From positions 62,001 through 126,000 of the forward strand of contig QEOQ01000663.1 of assembly GCA_010279815.1 (NCBI GenBank): a DNA stretch of 64,000 bases, read 5' to 3'. The notes under the pieces were generated by a model. The model was not told the DNA's origin. It saw nothing but the letters and a program-made list of their open reading frames with translations, and did not search any database. The DNA is from Brachionus plicatilis (Eukaryota; Rotifera; Eurotatoria; Ploima; Brachionidae). This document shows, one piece after another, positions 43,174 through 54,303 of the stretch (position 1 is its first letter; each line of letters begins with the position of its first letter). A program made the translations under genes and the position numbers.

Positions 43174-45415
43174 TATTTATCTTAAAAATTAAAAAAAAAT
43201 ATTGAAATAGCCCAAATTACTGAGCTAGCTATTTAAATTTAAAAAAAATCATTAATACTCTTTTAGTCATATTTTTAACAAACAAATTTCTAAAACTAAA
43301 TCCATTTGCTTTTGACATTAAACGCTAATACTTAGTTCAAATAATAATTCATTTGAAATTCTTTTTATATTTGAAATAGTATCATGAAAAATATTTAAAA
43401 AATTACACTTTAAATGATTTACCTTTGAGCGAATTAATTTTGGCTATCATGAAAACAAAACTCGAATAATCGAATCTTTTATACACCTTTACTTAAAAAT
43501 ATAATAAGACTATTAGCTTCAAAAAATAAAAAAATATTTGAATTTTTTTTGTTAATTTTGTATCATTAAAATTATAAATACAAGATTTTACTTTTTTTTT
43601 AATAATCTAACTCAAACCGAATAATTTAAATATTTAAAATCATAATTTAAGTAAATTATTCATTGATAAGAACATGTCCTGTAAATCTCTAATCTAAAAA
43701 CCTATTTAAATAAATCTTTTTTTCAGGTAATCTTACTTGAATTTTTTCTGTCATTAATCAGTTTCTATTAAGTTAAAAAATGAGAGCTTCTTTTTGTTAA
43801 AAATTATATTTTAAAGTTAAGCTTTAATTAATCAACGTTTTAATAATCGACCAAACAACCTCCTAATTTAATAATTTAATATTCCTAATAAGCATCAGAA
43901 ATAAATAAAATTTAAAATTTTGAGGATTTTTTTAAACTGGATTTTTGGACAAATTTAATTACTTGAATATTGAATAGCTAAATAAAATTATTTTAAATCA
44001 TACAACAAATTCACGTTTACGTTTAGACTTAAAGAAAAACGCTTTTACCTTAAGCATACTAAATAGAATATTTAAATTGGCAATTAAAAAAATTTGGGAT
44101 CGCTAAAAAAATGTTCAAAGAAAATATTTTTTGCTTAAATTTTTAAAATTTAATTAAAAAGCCTTAATTTTTTGCTGTATTCGTTCATTATTTTTGTTTT
44201 TCAACTGCTTTTAGGATAGATTCCACAAATTTCGAGATTTGTTTTGCTCATATGTCCTAATGAAATGTGTTTTGATGATTTGAATCAAAAAAAAACTTGA
44301 TTTTAAATTCCACGAATTTTGATGATATTTCTATAAGACTTATTCCCTTTTTTAAATGAAAAATGCTATCCAAAAAAGTTAATTTTTTTCATAAAACAAA
44401 TAAACATTGTGAAACCTTGAAAATCTCAGAGAAAGGATTTAAAAAATTTTTTAGGCAAAAAAATAATATTTCTTCCCAAATTACAATTCTTGAACAAAGA
44501 AATTTTTAGAAAACACTTTTAAGATAATTTTACTTAAAAAGAGTTCGAAAACTATCAAGTGATAATTTGATTTAAACTATTAACAGGAAAAAATAAAAAG
44601 TGAATTTAAGAAATATTATTATTTAAAATCATTTTCTTTAAATAAGTACATATTGAAATAATTTCGTGGTGAATTTTAATTTTCTTGATTTTTTTTATTC
44701 TATGTATTTAGATTAAATTTCGTAACTTGGCTTGCAAGAGACAGTAATTCATATTTTAATTTTTGATTTATCTCTTTAAGACAATTGATAGAAAACGACT
44801 AATAGTAAAAAAAATATCAAAATTTAAAAAACTTTAAAATAAATGTTTTTTAAAACGTGACCAATAAAAATAATAAATTTTAAGATCAATTAAATCAAAA
44901 AAATATTATTCTCTATAATCTGGTTAATCGCACGATATAGATTAAATTAGGCATGAAAAATTTTCAAAAATTTATGCTAAATTAAAAGGCTAGACTTTAA
45001 CTTGCTTAGTTTTAGAATTATAAAATATTGATATGAAATTAATTTATTAAAAATATATATTTATTTTATTATAAAAAAATTCGCACTTTTTTAATTAATT
45101 AACTACTATTAATTAACAGATTAATTTTGAATAATTATAAAGCACAGTTACTTTGTCTAATTAATCTATTTGAGAGGCAAAACTTATCCTCCACCTTAAA
45201 ATTTGTCAGCCTCATATAAAAATCGTTTAACCTGGCGAAGATTTTTTCTCCAGCACAACCATTGTAAAAAAGAAGTATTTTATAGATATAATTGTCAAAA
45301 AATATTTCCGTTATCAAAATCTTAATTTAAATAATTAATTAATTAAATAAATTATCAAAAAAATAAAAAAAAATTTCTAAAATTTATTTATTAATTTTCA
45401 ATTATCTTTGAATTG
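43174..45415. other. spacer between the two channel-subunit genes
   Basis: About 2.2 kb of AT-rich noncoding DNA between the two same-strand paralogues. It contains the promoter side of paralogue 1 and the 3' flank of paralogue 2. No RNA gene, clear repeat or credible open frame was found; a 60-codon minus-strand frame at 45135-45317 looks like chance. Confidence 0.6.
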
Positions 45416-47867
45416 TCAATTTTTGATTGATTCACATTCTTTTAAAAATTCTTCTTCTCTCTTCTTAAAAATTGATATTTTTCGATAAGCAATTAAAAAC
45501 CAAACACAAAATGATAAATTTATTATCAAAAAAACGCAAACAAAAGCAACTAGCACCCATTTATCTATCACTTTTGCTTGTTCTTCTGTCCAATTCGATC
45601 CAATTATTGCGTGCCATGAAGCTAATAAACAAATATAAAATATGCAGACCATTGAATACTTGTCCAAAGAAGTTAAATATGATACAGCTGGCAGAGAACG
45701 GTTAATTACCCATTTGAATGAGACACTTGTAAGCAAAAAAGTCGATACCGTGGGTATTCTGTTATAGGGACGTTTTGGATCGATGGAAAAACTAGTAAAG
45801 GTTGTAACTGTTATAAGAAAAATCAAAAAAAAAGCATTTAATAAATAATAGCCAGACTTTCTAGCACAAAAACATGAAGCTACTATTTTAGGATAATCCA
45901 AAATTTCATCTTTGGATACTGGAGTTATATGGACTATATTTGAATCAATTAAAAATGGTCTATCGCTCATTCTCACAATTTTAAACAAACGCCTTGTCAA
46001 AAAGTTTAGGTAAAATATAAATTATTGTTAAAAATTTTACCATTTTTGCTGTTCGACAAAATTATCTTTTACTTTTGAATCAATGAAAAATTGGTTTTTG
46101 GAGTCAGAAACTAACTTCACATCCTCGTTGCTTAGTTTAGAAGCTATGATTAAACCAAGCTCTTGAATATCAAATGGAAAGTTTTGCAGCTCAAGTCTTT
46201 CCCAAAAAACTCCTTGAAAATTATTAAATTTTAAATTTATAACTTTGCTAGAATGAGTCTAAAGAAGAAAATCATAATAATTAAGGGATTTAAAACAACT
46301 ATTCATGTTTAAAAATTTTTTAAATAAAAACTTGTGGATTTTGTGACCAAGTGATTATACCGAATATCTTTGCAATAAAGTGCATGAAACGAAATTATAA
46401 TAAGCAGATTTTTGTTGCAGAAAAATTTGAAATATCAAAAATATTCTACTCGTAGAAAATTTAAAATCAAACTTCAAAAAAACAAATTTCAAAAATCACT
46501 TGAAAAGAAAGAACCCAAAAATTTTTTGATATTATTAATATTTTGATTATTTTTTTAGAAAGAAAATATTTAATTTTTAATACGATATGTCTATTGTGTT
46601 TTATAAAAATTTTGAATACAATTTTGAAAATGCATTGAAAATATGCGGTGGTTGAAATAGATTTTACTTTAGAAATATATGGAGAAATTTTTGCAATGTC
46701 TCTCTATTAAAATTAAATAAAGTGTTACAAACATTGATGATTTTTTTAGAAATTTTGATAAAAGACATTAATTTATTCATATATTTATATATTAATAATA
46801 AATAATTATTAACATCAATATACATTATTAATATATTTATATATTAATCATTAATTTATTCAAATGAATTAAAAATTAAGCTCTAATTGTTAGAAAACTC
46901 AGATTAAAAATTATACAATATAATTTTTAGATTTTTCTTAAATTTCAAAAAAATGGCCAATGGCTAAAATTTTAAAAAACTTCAATTTTGATCTCTTGAT
47001 CACATTGCTTTTAAGAAATCACGAGTTTAAATATCTAAATGATTTTTAATCCTCTGATTAATTTGACATTGGTTCGATTTGATTCTCAATATTCCTTTAA
47101 TTGCAACTTAAATTTCATTAAAATTTTTTTACTTCTAAAGCATTGAGTATAAAATTAAATCAAACCAACTTACTTAAATATTAAAAAAAAAATTTTAACT
47201 AGTTAAATTATTGCCTTTTTCAACAGTCAAAAGATCAAAAATTTTATTAAGAATTAGTAAAAGTAAAAGTAAAGTAAAGTAATAGAATTTTATTTGTTTT
47301 CTTAAAATTTTATAAAACTAAATAATCTATGTTTGATACACTATATTTAATTTTAATAGAGCGACATTGCAAAAATTTCTCCAAATATTTCTAAAATAAA
47401 ATCTATCTCAACCATCGCACATTTTCAATGCATTTTCAAAATTGTATTTAAAATTTTTATAAAACATAATAGAACATACCATATATTTCCGAAGATAATT
47501 GTTCTCAGAAAATAATTAAAACGACGAAATCAAAGTTTCACTGATTTTGGTATTTAAGAAAAAATATTTATTTTCTCTAACCTTTTATTCTTCGTTTCTC
47601 AACCACATACCTTTCATTTCCTTCGTTGACTAGAGCGTAACGAATGCTCTCTTTTGGTTCTTCTAAAGCATTTTCAATAAATAATTCCGGATTCCAATAT
47701 CTATTTCGATCATATCTATTAAAATTTTCAAGCGGCTTCCACTTAGAAATTATTTTCACTTCGGCATGATACTTTTCATTTAGAGTGTCGATCACGCCTA
47801 TTCGAAGGAATTGCACCATTATTTCAACTACTTTGGGAATACTGGTTTTCTCTCTTTCTGATGCCAT
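45416..47867 (-). CDS. pentameric ligand-gated ion channel subunit, Cys-less (paralogue 2)
   Basis: Exons 47582-47867, 46041-46212 and 45416-45992 give 344 aa. The same landmarks as in paralogue 1 recur: DTLNEKYHAEVKIISKW, YWNPELFIENA, FWERLELQNFPFDIQELGL, CARKSGYYLLNAFF, TSVSFKWVINRSLPAVSYLT and SLDKYSMV. The Cys-loop cysteines are again absent. Membrane topology is the same and there is no signal peptide. The intron before VSFKW in paralogue 1 is missing here, while the intron before the FWER motif (1369 bp, carrying an inverted-repeat element) is missing in paralogue 1. The protein ends in a charged KKREEEFLKE tail. The two genes probably arose by tandem duplication and may form one hetero-pentamer, which is inference. 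Confidence 0.87.
46588..47480. repeat. inverted-repeat element inside channel-subunit intron
   Basis: The left arm (about 46588-46725) has TTTTATAAAAATTTTGAATA, CAATTTTGAAAATGCATTG, GGTGGTTGAAATAGATTTTA and GAGAAATTTTTGCAATGTC. The right arm (about 47345-47480) returns them in reverse complement. Arms of about 135 bp flank about 620 bp of AT-rich DNA. The element accounts for most of the 1369-bp intron; other introns of this gene are about 50 bp. Confidence 0.78.
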
Positions 47868-49160
47868 TTTCTATTTTTTATTTAAAAAAATTAACTTTTC
47901 CTGACTTGAATATTTTCAAAAATAATATATGCTGGAAAAAATCAATTGTTAACCAAATATTTTTTAATTAAATTTGGAAAAATTCTAAATGGCAAACATT
48001 AATTTTGTATGTATTAAGTGATTGCTTTCTCTCAATGCCATTGTGTTCAGAAAGCGATTAATTAATTTTAAAAACTTGCTTACATATCCGTCTTGTTTAG
48101 TATGTTTTCAATTTTCCATGGAAACTTTCATTGACTTAATCTAAAGAATTTAAGTGATAAACCTTTTTAAAGAAAAAAAATAATTTTTTATTCTTTTAAT
48201 TTAATTTTTTGCTTTATTACACACATTAAAAATAAGTGAATTTTAAACTTTTATTTTAATTTCTATTTTAATTTATTATAAAATTTTTTCATTAATAAAA
48301 CTTTATTTTAAAAAGATCAAAAAAGACATGAAAAAAATTGAAAATTTATTGAATAAAAAATATTCACATAAAATCAAAATTTTTTTATTAATTTAAAAAT
48401 CACAATAAATTTGAAATTGACTCTTAAAAAGGAATAAAAATCGAAAATTTTAAGGAAAAAAAAATTCTAATTTAGTTTAATAATTTTATTAAATATTTTT
48501 AATGATAAGGATCCGAATATAAAAAAATCAATCCAATCTTAGAAAATGATCTTTAAACTCGAATTCGAATTATCCACAAATGAAATCCTAATTATACGAA
48601 ATATAATTTTTTCATTACTAAATTGATTACTTTTGTTTTTTTAGCCTCAGAAATATTTGATATTATTTTGAATTTCCGGAAATTTCATGTTTTTTTCAAG
48701 GTTCCTAATAATTATTAAATATTTGGAGTGTATTAAGTTCTTTTTTAATTAATCAACTTTTTAAACTTCTTTATAAAAATAATTTTTGAGCGTGTTCAGT
48801 AAATTTTGATCATAAGCTTCAATTTACTGTTTTAAATGAAATTAAAAATATCCGAATTTATTTTGATATTTATACATTTTTTGTTTAGCTCAAATCAGCT
48901 AGAGGTTTTGTTGAAAAGCTTAACTGATTTTACATAAAATATTCTTAGGACGGCGTGATAATCAAAAACAAATAAAGAGTATGATTCAGTCCGAAAAAGA
49001 AAACTTTTTATTTAAAATGATGAAAAACGCATAAAATTAATTTATTGAAATGTGTAACTGATTTAAATTAATTTTTCAAATCAAAATTTGTCCATAAAAT
49101 GACTTTTGACTTTTGAAATTTTATCAAAGATATTTTTTCTCTATTGGTTATTTTTAAATA

Positions 49161-49728
49161 CAGTGGTGATTTGATAACAGTATTTTACGAAAAATTACGT
49201 AAAATACGGTAAATTAACCAAATTTTACCACATTTTACGTAAATTAACGTAAAATCCGAAAAGTGAAAAAGAAGTATTTTACGAAAAATTACGTAAATTT
49301 TCAGGATTTTGAGATAATTTTGGTAAAATTTGGTAAACTTAAAAACGGCCAATTCAAAATTCAAAATTTTTTGAAAAAATGTCCTTTTTTTCCAAAAATC
49401 GAAAATTTAAGACAGTTTTTTTTTTCATAAATTGATCAAAAAAATAGTTGATTTTAAATTTTTATAAAAAAAGCTTTCTTAAATTTTCGATTTTTGGAAA
49501 AAAAGGACATTTTTTCAAAAAATTTTGAATTTTGAATTGGCCGTTTTTAAGTTTACCAAATTTTACCAAAATTATCTCAAAATCCTGAAAATTTACGTAA
49601 TTTTTCGTAAAATACTTCTTTTTCACTTTTCGGATTTTACGTTAATTTACGTAAAATGTGGTAAAATTTGGTTAATTTACGGTATTTTACTTAATTTTTC
49701 GTAAAATACTGTTATGAAATCACCACTG
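49161..49728. repeat. hairpin MITE family A, copy 2 (568 bp)
   Basis: It starts CAGTGGTGATTTGATAACAG and ends CTGTTATGAAATCACCACTG, flanked by TA. It is nearly palindromic along its whole length: TTTTACG repeats, GGATTTTGAGATAATTTTGG, CGGCCAATTCAAAATTCAAA and AAATCGAAAATTTAAGA all recur in reverse on the other side of a small centre near 49440. It is longer than copy 1 at 31113-31540, with additional TTTTACG/CGTAAAA repeats near the ends. No coding capacity is present. Confidence 0.9.
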
Positions 49729-50140
49729 TATTATTTTCAACTTTTAGATTTAATTTTTTATTCTTAAAAAGTTAAGATTAAAAAAATTAAAATGAAAATC
49801 AATTAAAAAAGTAAGAACACATTTAGTATAGGCAAAAATAATTTTTATGTGTTGATTAACCTTTAAAAAACTATCTATGACAGATTTATTTTTAGTTTTT
49901 GCTTTTTTTATTTTTTTTTAATCCTCACTCTATAGGACGGTACTGAGCTGTAGTATATTTTCCTCAAAAACTAGTGAATTCTTTTTATGATCAATACTTA
50001 TATTCTCGCGATCATAAATTTTATCATCTTTAATGTTCATCAATGAAGCATTAATAAAACTTAAAAAAAAGAACTTTCTTGATCAAATTTTGAGCAAGAC
50101 CTAAGAAAGAGACTAACATTTTGTGGCTCTAAGTTTTTAT

Positions 50141-50503
50141 GGGGTTGTGAAGTTCGTTTAAATTCGGTCTTTTCAATTCAGAAAAGCTTGAATAACTTTT
50201 TTTATTAATATAGATAATTTAGCTCTATAAAATGCTTAATTATAAGCAAATTTGTTTAATGCAGTAAAATAGGTCTGCAAAATACTCTGAAAATAAATAT
50301 TTTCTGCATTTTGCATTCCATTTAAAAGTATTCCAATCAAATTTTCAAGTACATTGCAGAGTTTTGCAGACATATATTTTCGGATTAAGCAATGTTGTTT
50401 AACCATTTAGCATCTTACAGAACTAAATTATTCCTTTTAGTAAAAAAAATATTCAAGTTTCTCTTAATTGAAAAGATCCAGTTGAAATGAACTTCACAAC
50501 CCC
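50141..50503. repeat. inverted-repeat element C, intact copy
   Basis: It begins GGGGTTGTGAAGTTCGTTTA and ends TTGAAATGAACTTCACAACC(CC), with TCTTTTCAATTCAGAAAA mirrored near the right end. The interior carries CTGCAAAATACTCTG and CATTGCAGAGTTTTGCAGAC. A second copy lies around 58126-58379 plus 63379-63473, interrupted by the 5-kb transposon. The exact outer boundary is uncertain because a flanking TGTGGCTCTAA is also partly shared. Confidence 0.75.
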
Positions 50504-51099
50504 GACTAATATTAAGCAAGATAAACAATTATTTAAAAAACTTATTGTGCTCCAAATCATAAACCATAGTCTCAGAAATTTTAATTTCTAATATTTTAAA
50601 AATTTAAACTCAATAATATAAATTTTCAAAAATAAAAAAAATTTTCTCCAAAAAATTTAAAAAAAAATTTTCCAGCTTTTCAAGCCGATTTGAAGAGAAC
50701 TCATTGAAAAAATAAATTAAAGAAATAAAATAAATTAAAGAATAAAAAAATAGTCTATCGTTTCAATTTTTTTTATTTAATTTGTTGTTCCAAGTTAAAA
50801 TTTAATAATAATTTAAATGTTAAATTTTCGAATTTTATATTCTGTAATATTAGAAAAAAAAACAAAGAAATTGTAAATTTTATTATAAAATAAAATTTCA
50901 AGAAAAAATTCAAAATAAAGCGTTTAGAATATTTTATTTCATTCATTCTAAAGCCTCTTCAAAACGCTTTAAAAATCATAATTAAAATTAAAGAATCTAA
51001 TTAAAATACTGATTCCGTCATATGATCTATGATTTTTTCTTATGTTACTTAAATGACACTTATCTGTCTATTTGATATCTTTTTATCTTTTAAGACATA

Positions 51100-51480
51100 A
51101 TGTGGTATTGGACTATCCCTTCATTGGTTTTAACCGGTGCTATGTTATTCTTGCCAGGGTATATCAATGCCGCTGGTAATTGGGTCGCCACTCGTCATGT
51201 AAAAATTTGAAATAAATTTTTTACCTAATAATCATTTACTATTTCAGGTTCACAGAAGAAATTATGAGGTAGATCATCGTGATTATTATTTATATCTTCG
51301 GGATAGACGTATTACCGGAAACGAATACAAGCAAATTGTAATCTTAATTTTCAGTTGATCAATGCAAATTCTTCACAATACTTCTTTAAGGGTTTGGAAG
51401 CATTGGATCAGCCATTAAACTTAGATGGTTTGAATCATTTACTAACTAAAGAAAGACTTTCAATTCCACAACAACCATAA
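51100..51480 (+). CDS. NDUFA1: NADH dehydrogenase (complex I) subunit NDUFA1 / MWFE
   Basis: Exons 51100-51198, 51248-51337 and 51391-51480 give 92 aa. The protein starts MWYWTIPSLV and has one N-terminal membrane anchor, then VHRRNYEVDHRDYYLYLRDR and RITGNEYKQIGLEALD. This matches the conserved pattern of the MWFE subunit (membrane anchor, HR, DRRISG, GLENID) of mitochondrial complex I, which is needed for assembly of the membrane arm in the inner membrane. Mammalian MWFE is 70 aa; this one has about 20 extra residues after the conserved GLE..D end. Introns are 49 and 53 bp. The start is fixed by the MW signature. Too short and split to be seen as a single open frame. Confidence 0.93.
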
Positions 51481-51644
51481 ATATATTCAAAAAAAATGAT
51501 ATATGACTAAAATCTCTCTTAAATAAAAAAATTGATAGTACTTTATTTTCTTTTTATTAATTATATAAAAACTGAGTCTCTTCAGTTTTGTTCTTAAAGA
51601 ATTTATTCCTAATTTATTGAACAAGTTTTAGATGAATTAAAATC

Positions 51645-52857
51645 ATGATTAGACCTTTTACAGTTTTAGTCGTTTTATTATCAATTAATTTAGTCTGTGG
51701 CAATAATGTTTTTGAAATTTTGAAACCTTTGCTCAAAAGAAAGTTAATCGTGAATATCCAAGATTTTTTCGAATTAAGAAACAACATTTCAATACCAATT
51801 GAAAACACCTGCATAGCCTCGTATAAAAACTTGGCTCACGTAAGCTCTGAATTTATTCAGTGTGTAGCAAATTATTCAAGACCATATCACGTATGCCAAA
51901 ATTGCCTAGTCTACTATCTTAAGTTAAATGATGCTTACACTTTAATCAGAGAAGTATAGTTTATTTATTTAGCTATTTTGTCCTTAAATTATTCAATAGA
52001 ATACTGATGTATATGCAAAATCTTTGTACACAAATGGGCTCACTTGTGAAAATATTGTTGAAGCCACTGATAGAGTGCAGACTGTGGTCAGAATATCAAA
52101 TACTATTAGAGAGATATGGGATGCTTCGAGATGCGAAGGTTTTTAAAATTTTGAAATTTTTTACATTTTTTTGTTATTTTTATTTAACAAGACTGTTTTG
52201 AAAGATACAATCTTACCAATGGAACTGTTAATTTCACCTTAAAAGATCACATTGTTGAGTTTTATCAAATTCAGCAAGAATTGGAGATATGTATCAATAA
52301 TTTCACAAAAGTAAATTGATTGAACCAAAATTTGTAGTGTTTTTTTAATTTATCTTTTTGACCATAATTAGAAACCGTCCTCTTTAGATCCACTATTTCA
52401 AGATTATGAACCAAATCCAAATCTTTGCACAGTATGTAAAAGCCTTTACATAAATTTGACCAACTATTTTTCTTATATGGGAAAAAAATTGGGCAAAGAT
52501 GAAAACAACATGTGCATGGACCCGGTTGATTTGGTAAATTTTCAAGAGTCAATTTTACAATTTGATGCTTTTTTATGATATTTAAATTTCAAGTTTAATT
52601 ATACTAGAATTGCATGGTCAAAAGGCTACAAATGCAATTACAGAAAAATAGATGAAGTGAACATTTTTGTAATTAGTGGAGTTGTTATTCTAGTCACTGC
52701 ATTTTTTTATTTGTACGCAGGCCTCAAAAAGACTGAAGAAGAAAGAGAAGTTTTGAAAATTTGTAATTTTATTTTTTATATTTGTAAAAAATAACTTAAT
52801 TAATTTTAAGCACGGAGAAGAGGTAACACTCTATCAAAATTAACAAAGAGATCGTGA
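51645..52857 (+). CDS. OSTM1: osteopetrosis-associated transmembrane protein 1 (OSTM1)
   Basis: Exons 51645-51953, 52000-52138, 52192-52310, 52372-52533, 52594-52762 and 52811-52857 give 314 aa, all phases closing. A signal peptide (FTVLVVLLSINLVCG) is followed by a Cys-rich, N-glycosylation-rich lumenal domain with FIQCVANYSRPYHVCQNCLV, LCTVCKSLYINLTNYF and MCMDPVDLFNYTRIAWS. These match OSTM1 landmarks (SRPxxxCQNC, LCxxCK, NYTRxxWS). One membrane helix (FVISGVVILVTAFFYLYAGL) and a short basic tail ending RRRGNTLSKLTKRS follow. OSTM1 is the obligatory beta subunit of the lysosomal chloride/proton exchanger ClC-7; the ClC gene itself is not in the window. It lies only 165 bp downstream of NDUFA1 on the same strand, with no evidence that the two share a transcript. 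Confidence 0.93.
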
Positions 52858-54303
52858 GCGCATGATAGATTATTATTTTTTATGTTTAAGAATTTTCAGG
52901 CATAAACAATTTTTTAAATAAAACTTTCTAATTTAATTTTTTTGAAATAATTTTTTGGACTGAGGATAAAAAGATATTGTGCATTCAAGAAAACAAATAG
53001 CGTAAAAGTTCTTTTGAGCGTTTGTTTTCCTAGTTCATAAGCCTACGTATTTAGGATACTAATAGCAACTTAATTTGTAATCATATTAAATAATTAATTA
53101 TTTTGCTTCCGCAAGGTGTGCTAATAGGAAAAGAATGAAATAGTTATGAGATTTACAAGAGTTAGTAGCGAAGTTAACGATTTAAAATTAAGATTTTATT
53201 AATTTTTTTTGTTAATCCTAACTAAAAATTATAATAATTACAGGATTTTTAAATTTTGAATTTATTTGAAAATGACTCACCAATTAAGAGCAAATAATTT
53301 CGAAAAATTTAGACATATTTAAAATATGACATTACACGTTCTTTTATAAGAAAAGTTAATTAATAGTAATAATGATAAGCTACAACAGGATGCCTGCGGA
53401 GCGGGACTAGCTTTAGTCTCGCTATGGTAGCTGGTAATTTTTAAATTAATAAAAAATATCAGAGTAATTAGATGCCGATTAGAGATTTTTATTCAAGATT
53501 GAAATATATATATATAAGAATATTTTAGGACAAGATGCTGCAAGATACGGAACCAAAATTTTAGAAACATAGTTTTATTTGACTAGTTCAAATAGTGAAC
53601 AAGCAAAAATTAAATTCAATTAAGAGTTTAATTGTGTAGAGTTAATTGAAAAAATAAGAGCAGTGCTATTTCATACGAAACCTCTTATTTGTATGAGTAT
53701 TTGAAATTTTAATTAAAATTTTTCTCTAAATTCATTTTAAAAATAAGCAAGGGAATTTTATACCTTGGTCTAATTGCATATTTTTTTGTATTGCGACGCA
53801 CAAAAAGAAACTATAAATTCTCATTTAACCTTAAAATATAAAGAGGTCTTTTTTGTTTTTTTTTTGGTTCTTGATAAAAAAAATTGGTTGTTAGCTTGGT
53901 TTCTTAGGTAAGCCTAGTTTACCTGAGCGAGCGTTCATATTTTTTCTCCTGAATAAATTAAAGATTTTAAATTAGTAAATTTTATAATTTTCTCTCGCTT
54001 ATTCAAAGATTATTTTTTCATAAAAATCATGATTTTAAAAAAATTTTAATTCAGCTAATTTTATGAAAAAAATTTTTAGCCAAAAATATCTTCTATTTCA
54101 AAAAGCCCATTGCGCAAAAACATATTACTAAAACTGAAGAGCTTCATAAACATGAGAAAACAATCAATTTTCGAATTCATAAATAGGTTTTGATCAAGAT
54201 TTGTGTTATTTTCACCCATCGCAAGATACAACACTCAAGAGAGACGTCTTTTTAAATTAAATAGCTTTTAAAATCTGAAATTTTATTCTTATTTGAAAAA
54301 AAA
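52858..54303. other. intergenic region with a structured GC-rich island
   Basis: AT-rich DNA between OSTM1 and the Smaug-like gene. Apart from the candidate structured RNA at 53372-53450 there is no supported feature. The OSTM1 3' UTR and AATAAA (52918) lie at the left edge. Confidence 0.6.
53372..53450 (+). ncRNA. candidate structured RNA with Sm-like site
   Basis: A conspicuously GC-rich stretch in AT-rich DNA. GCGGGACTA (53401-53409) pairs with TAGTCTCGC (53414-53422), with one mismatch, around a GCTT loop. An outer stem pairs AGCTAC (53378-53383) with GTAGCT (53427-53432). An AATTTTTA (53436-53443) follows directly, resembling the Sm-protein site of spliceosomal and spliced-leader RNAs. 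No known snRNA, tRNA or spliced-leader sequence was recognised, and no promoter was identified. It may also be a repeat fragment. Confidence 0.3.

Larger units (their letters stand above)
47868..51099. other. intergenic region with two mobile inverted-repeat elements
   Basis: No gene is supported. The region carries the 568-bp hairpin element at 49161-49728 and the inverted-repeat element at 50141-50503. Otherwise it is AT-rich noncoding DNA. The left edge holds the promoter of channel paralogue 2, the right edge that of NDUFA1. Confidence 0.65.

Noticed and set aside
42679..43192. Plus-strand frames of 118 and 136 codons over the channel gene
   Set aside because: Antisense shadows of the first exon of channel paralogue 1, which has clear family motifs.
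45135..45317. 60-codon minus-strand frame between channel genes
   Set aside because: No splice-compatible context or family motif; AT-driven chance frame.
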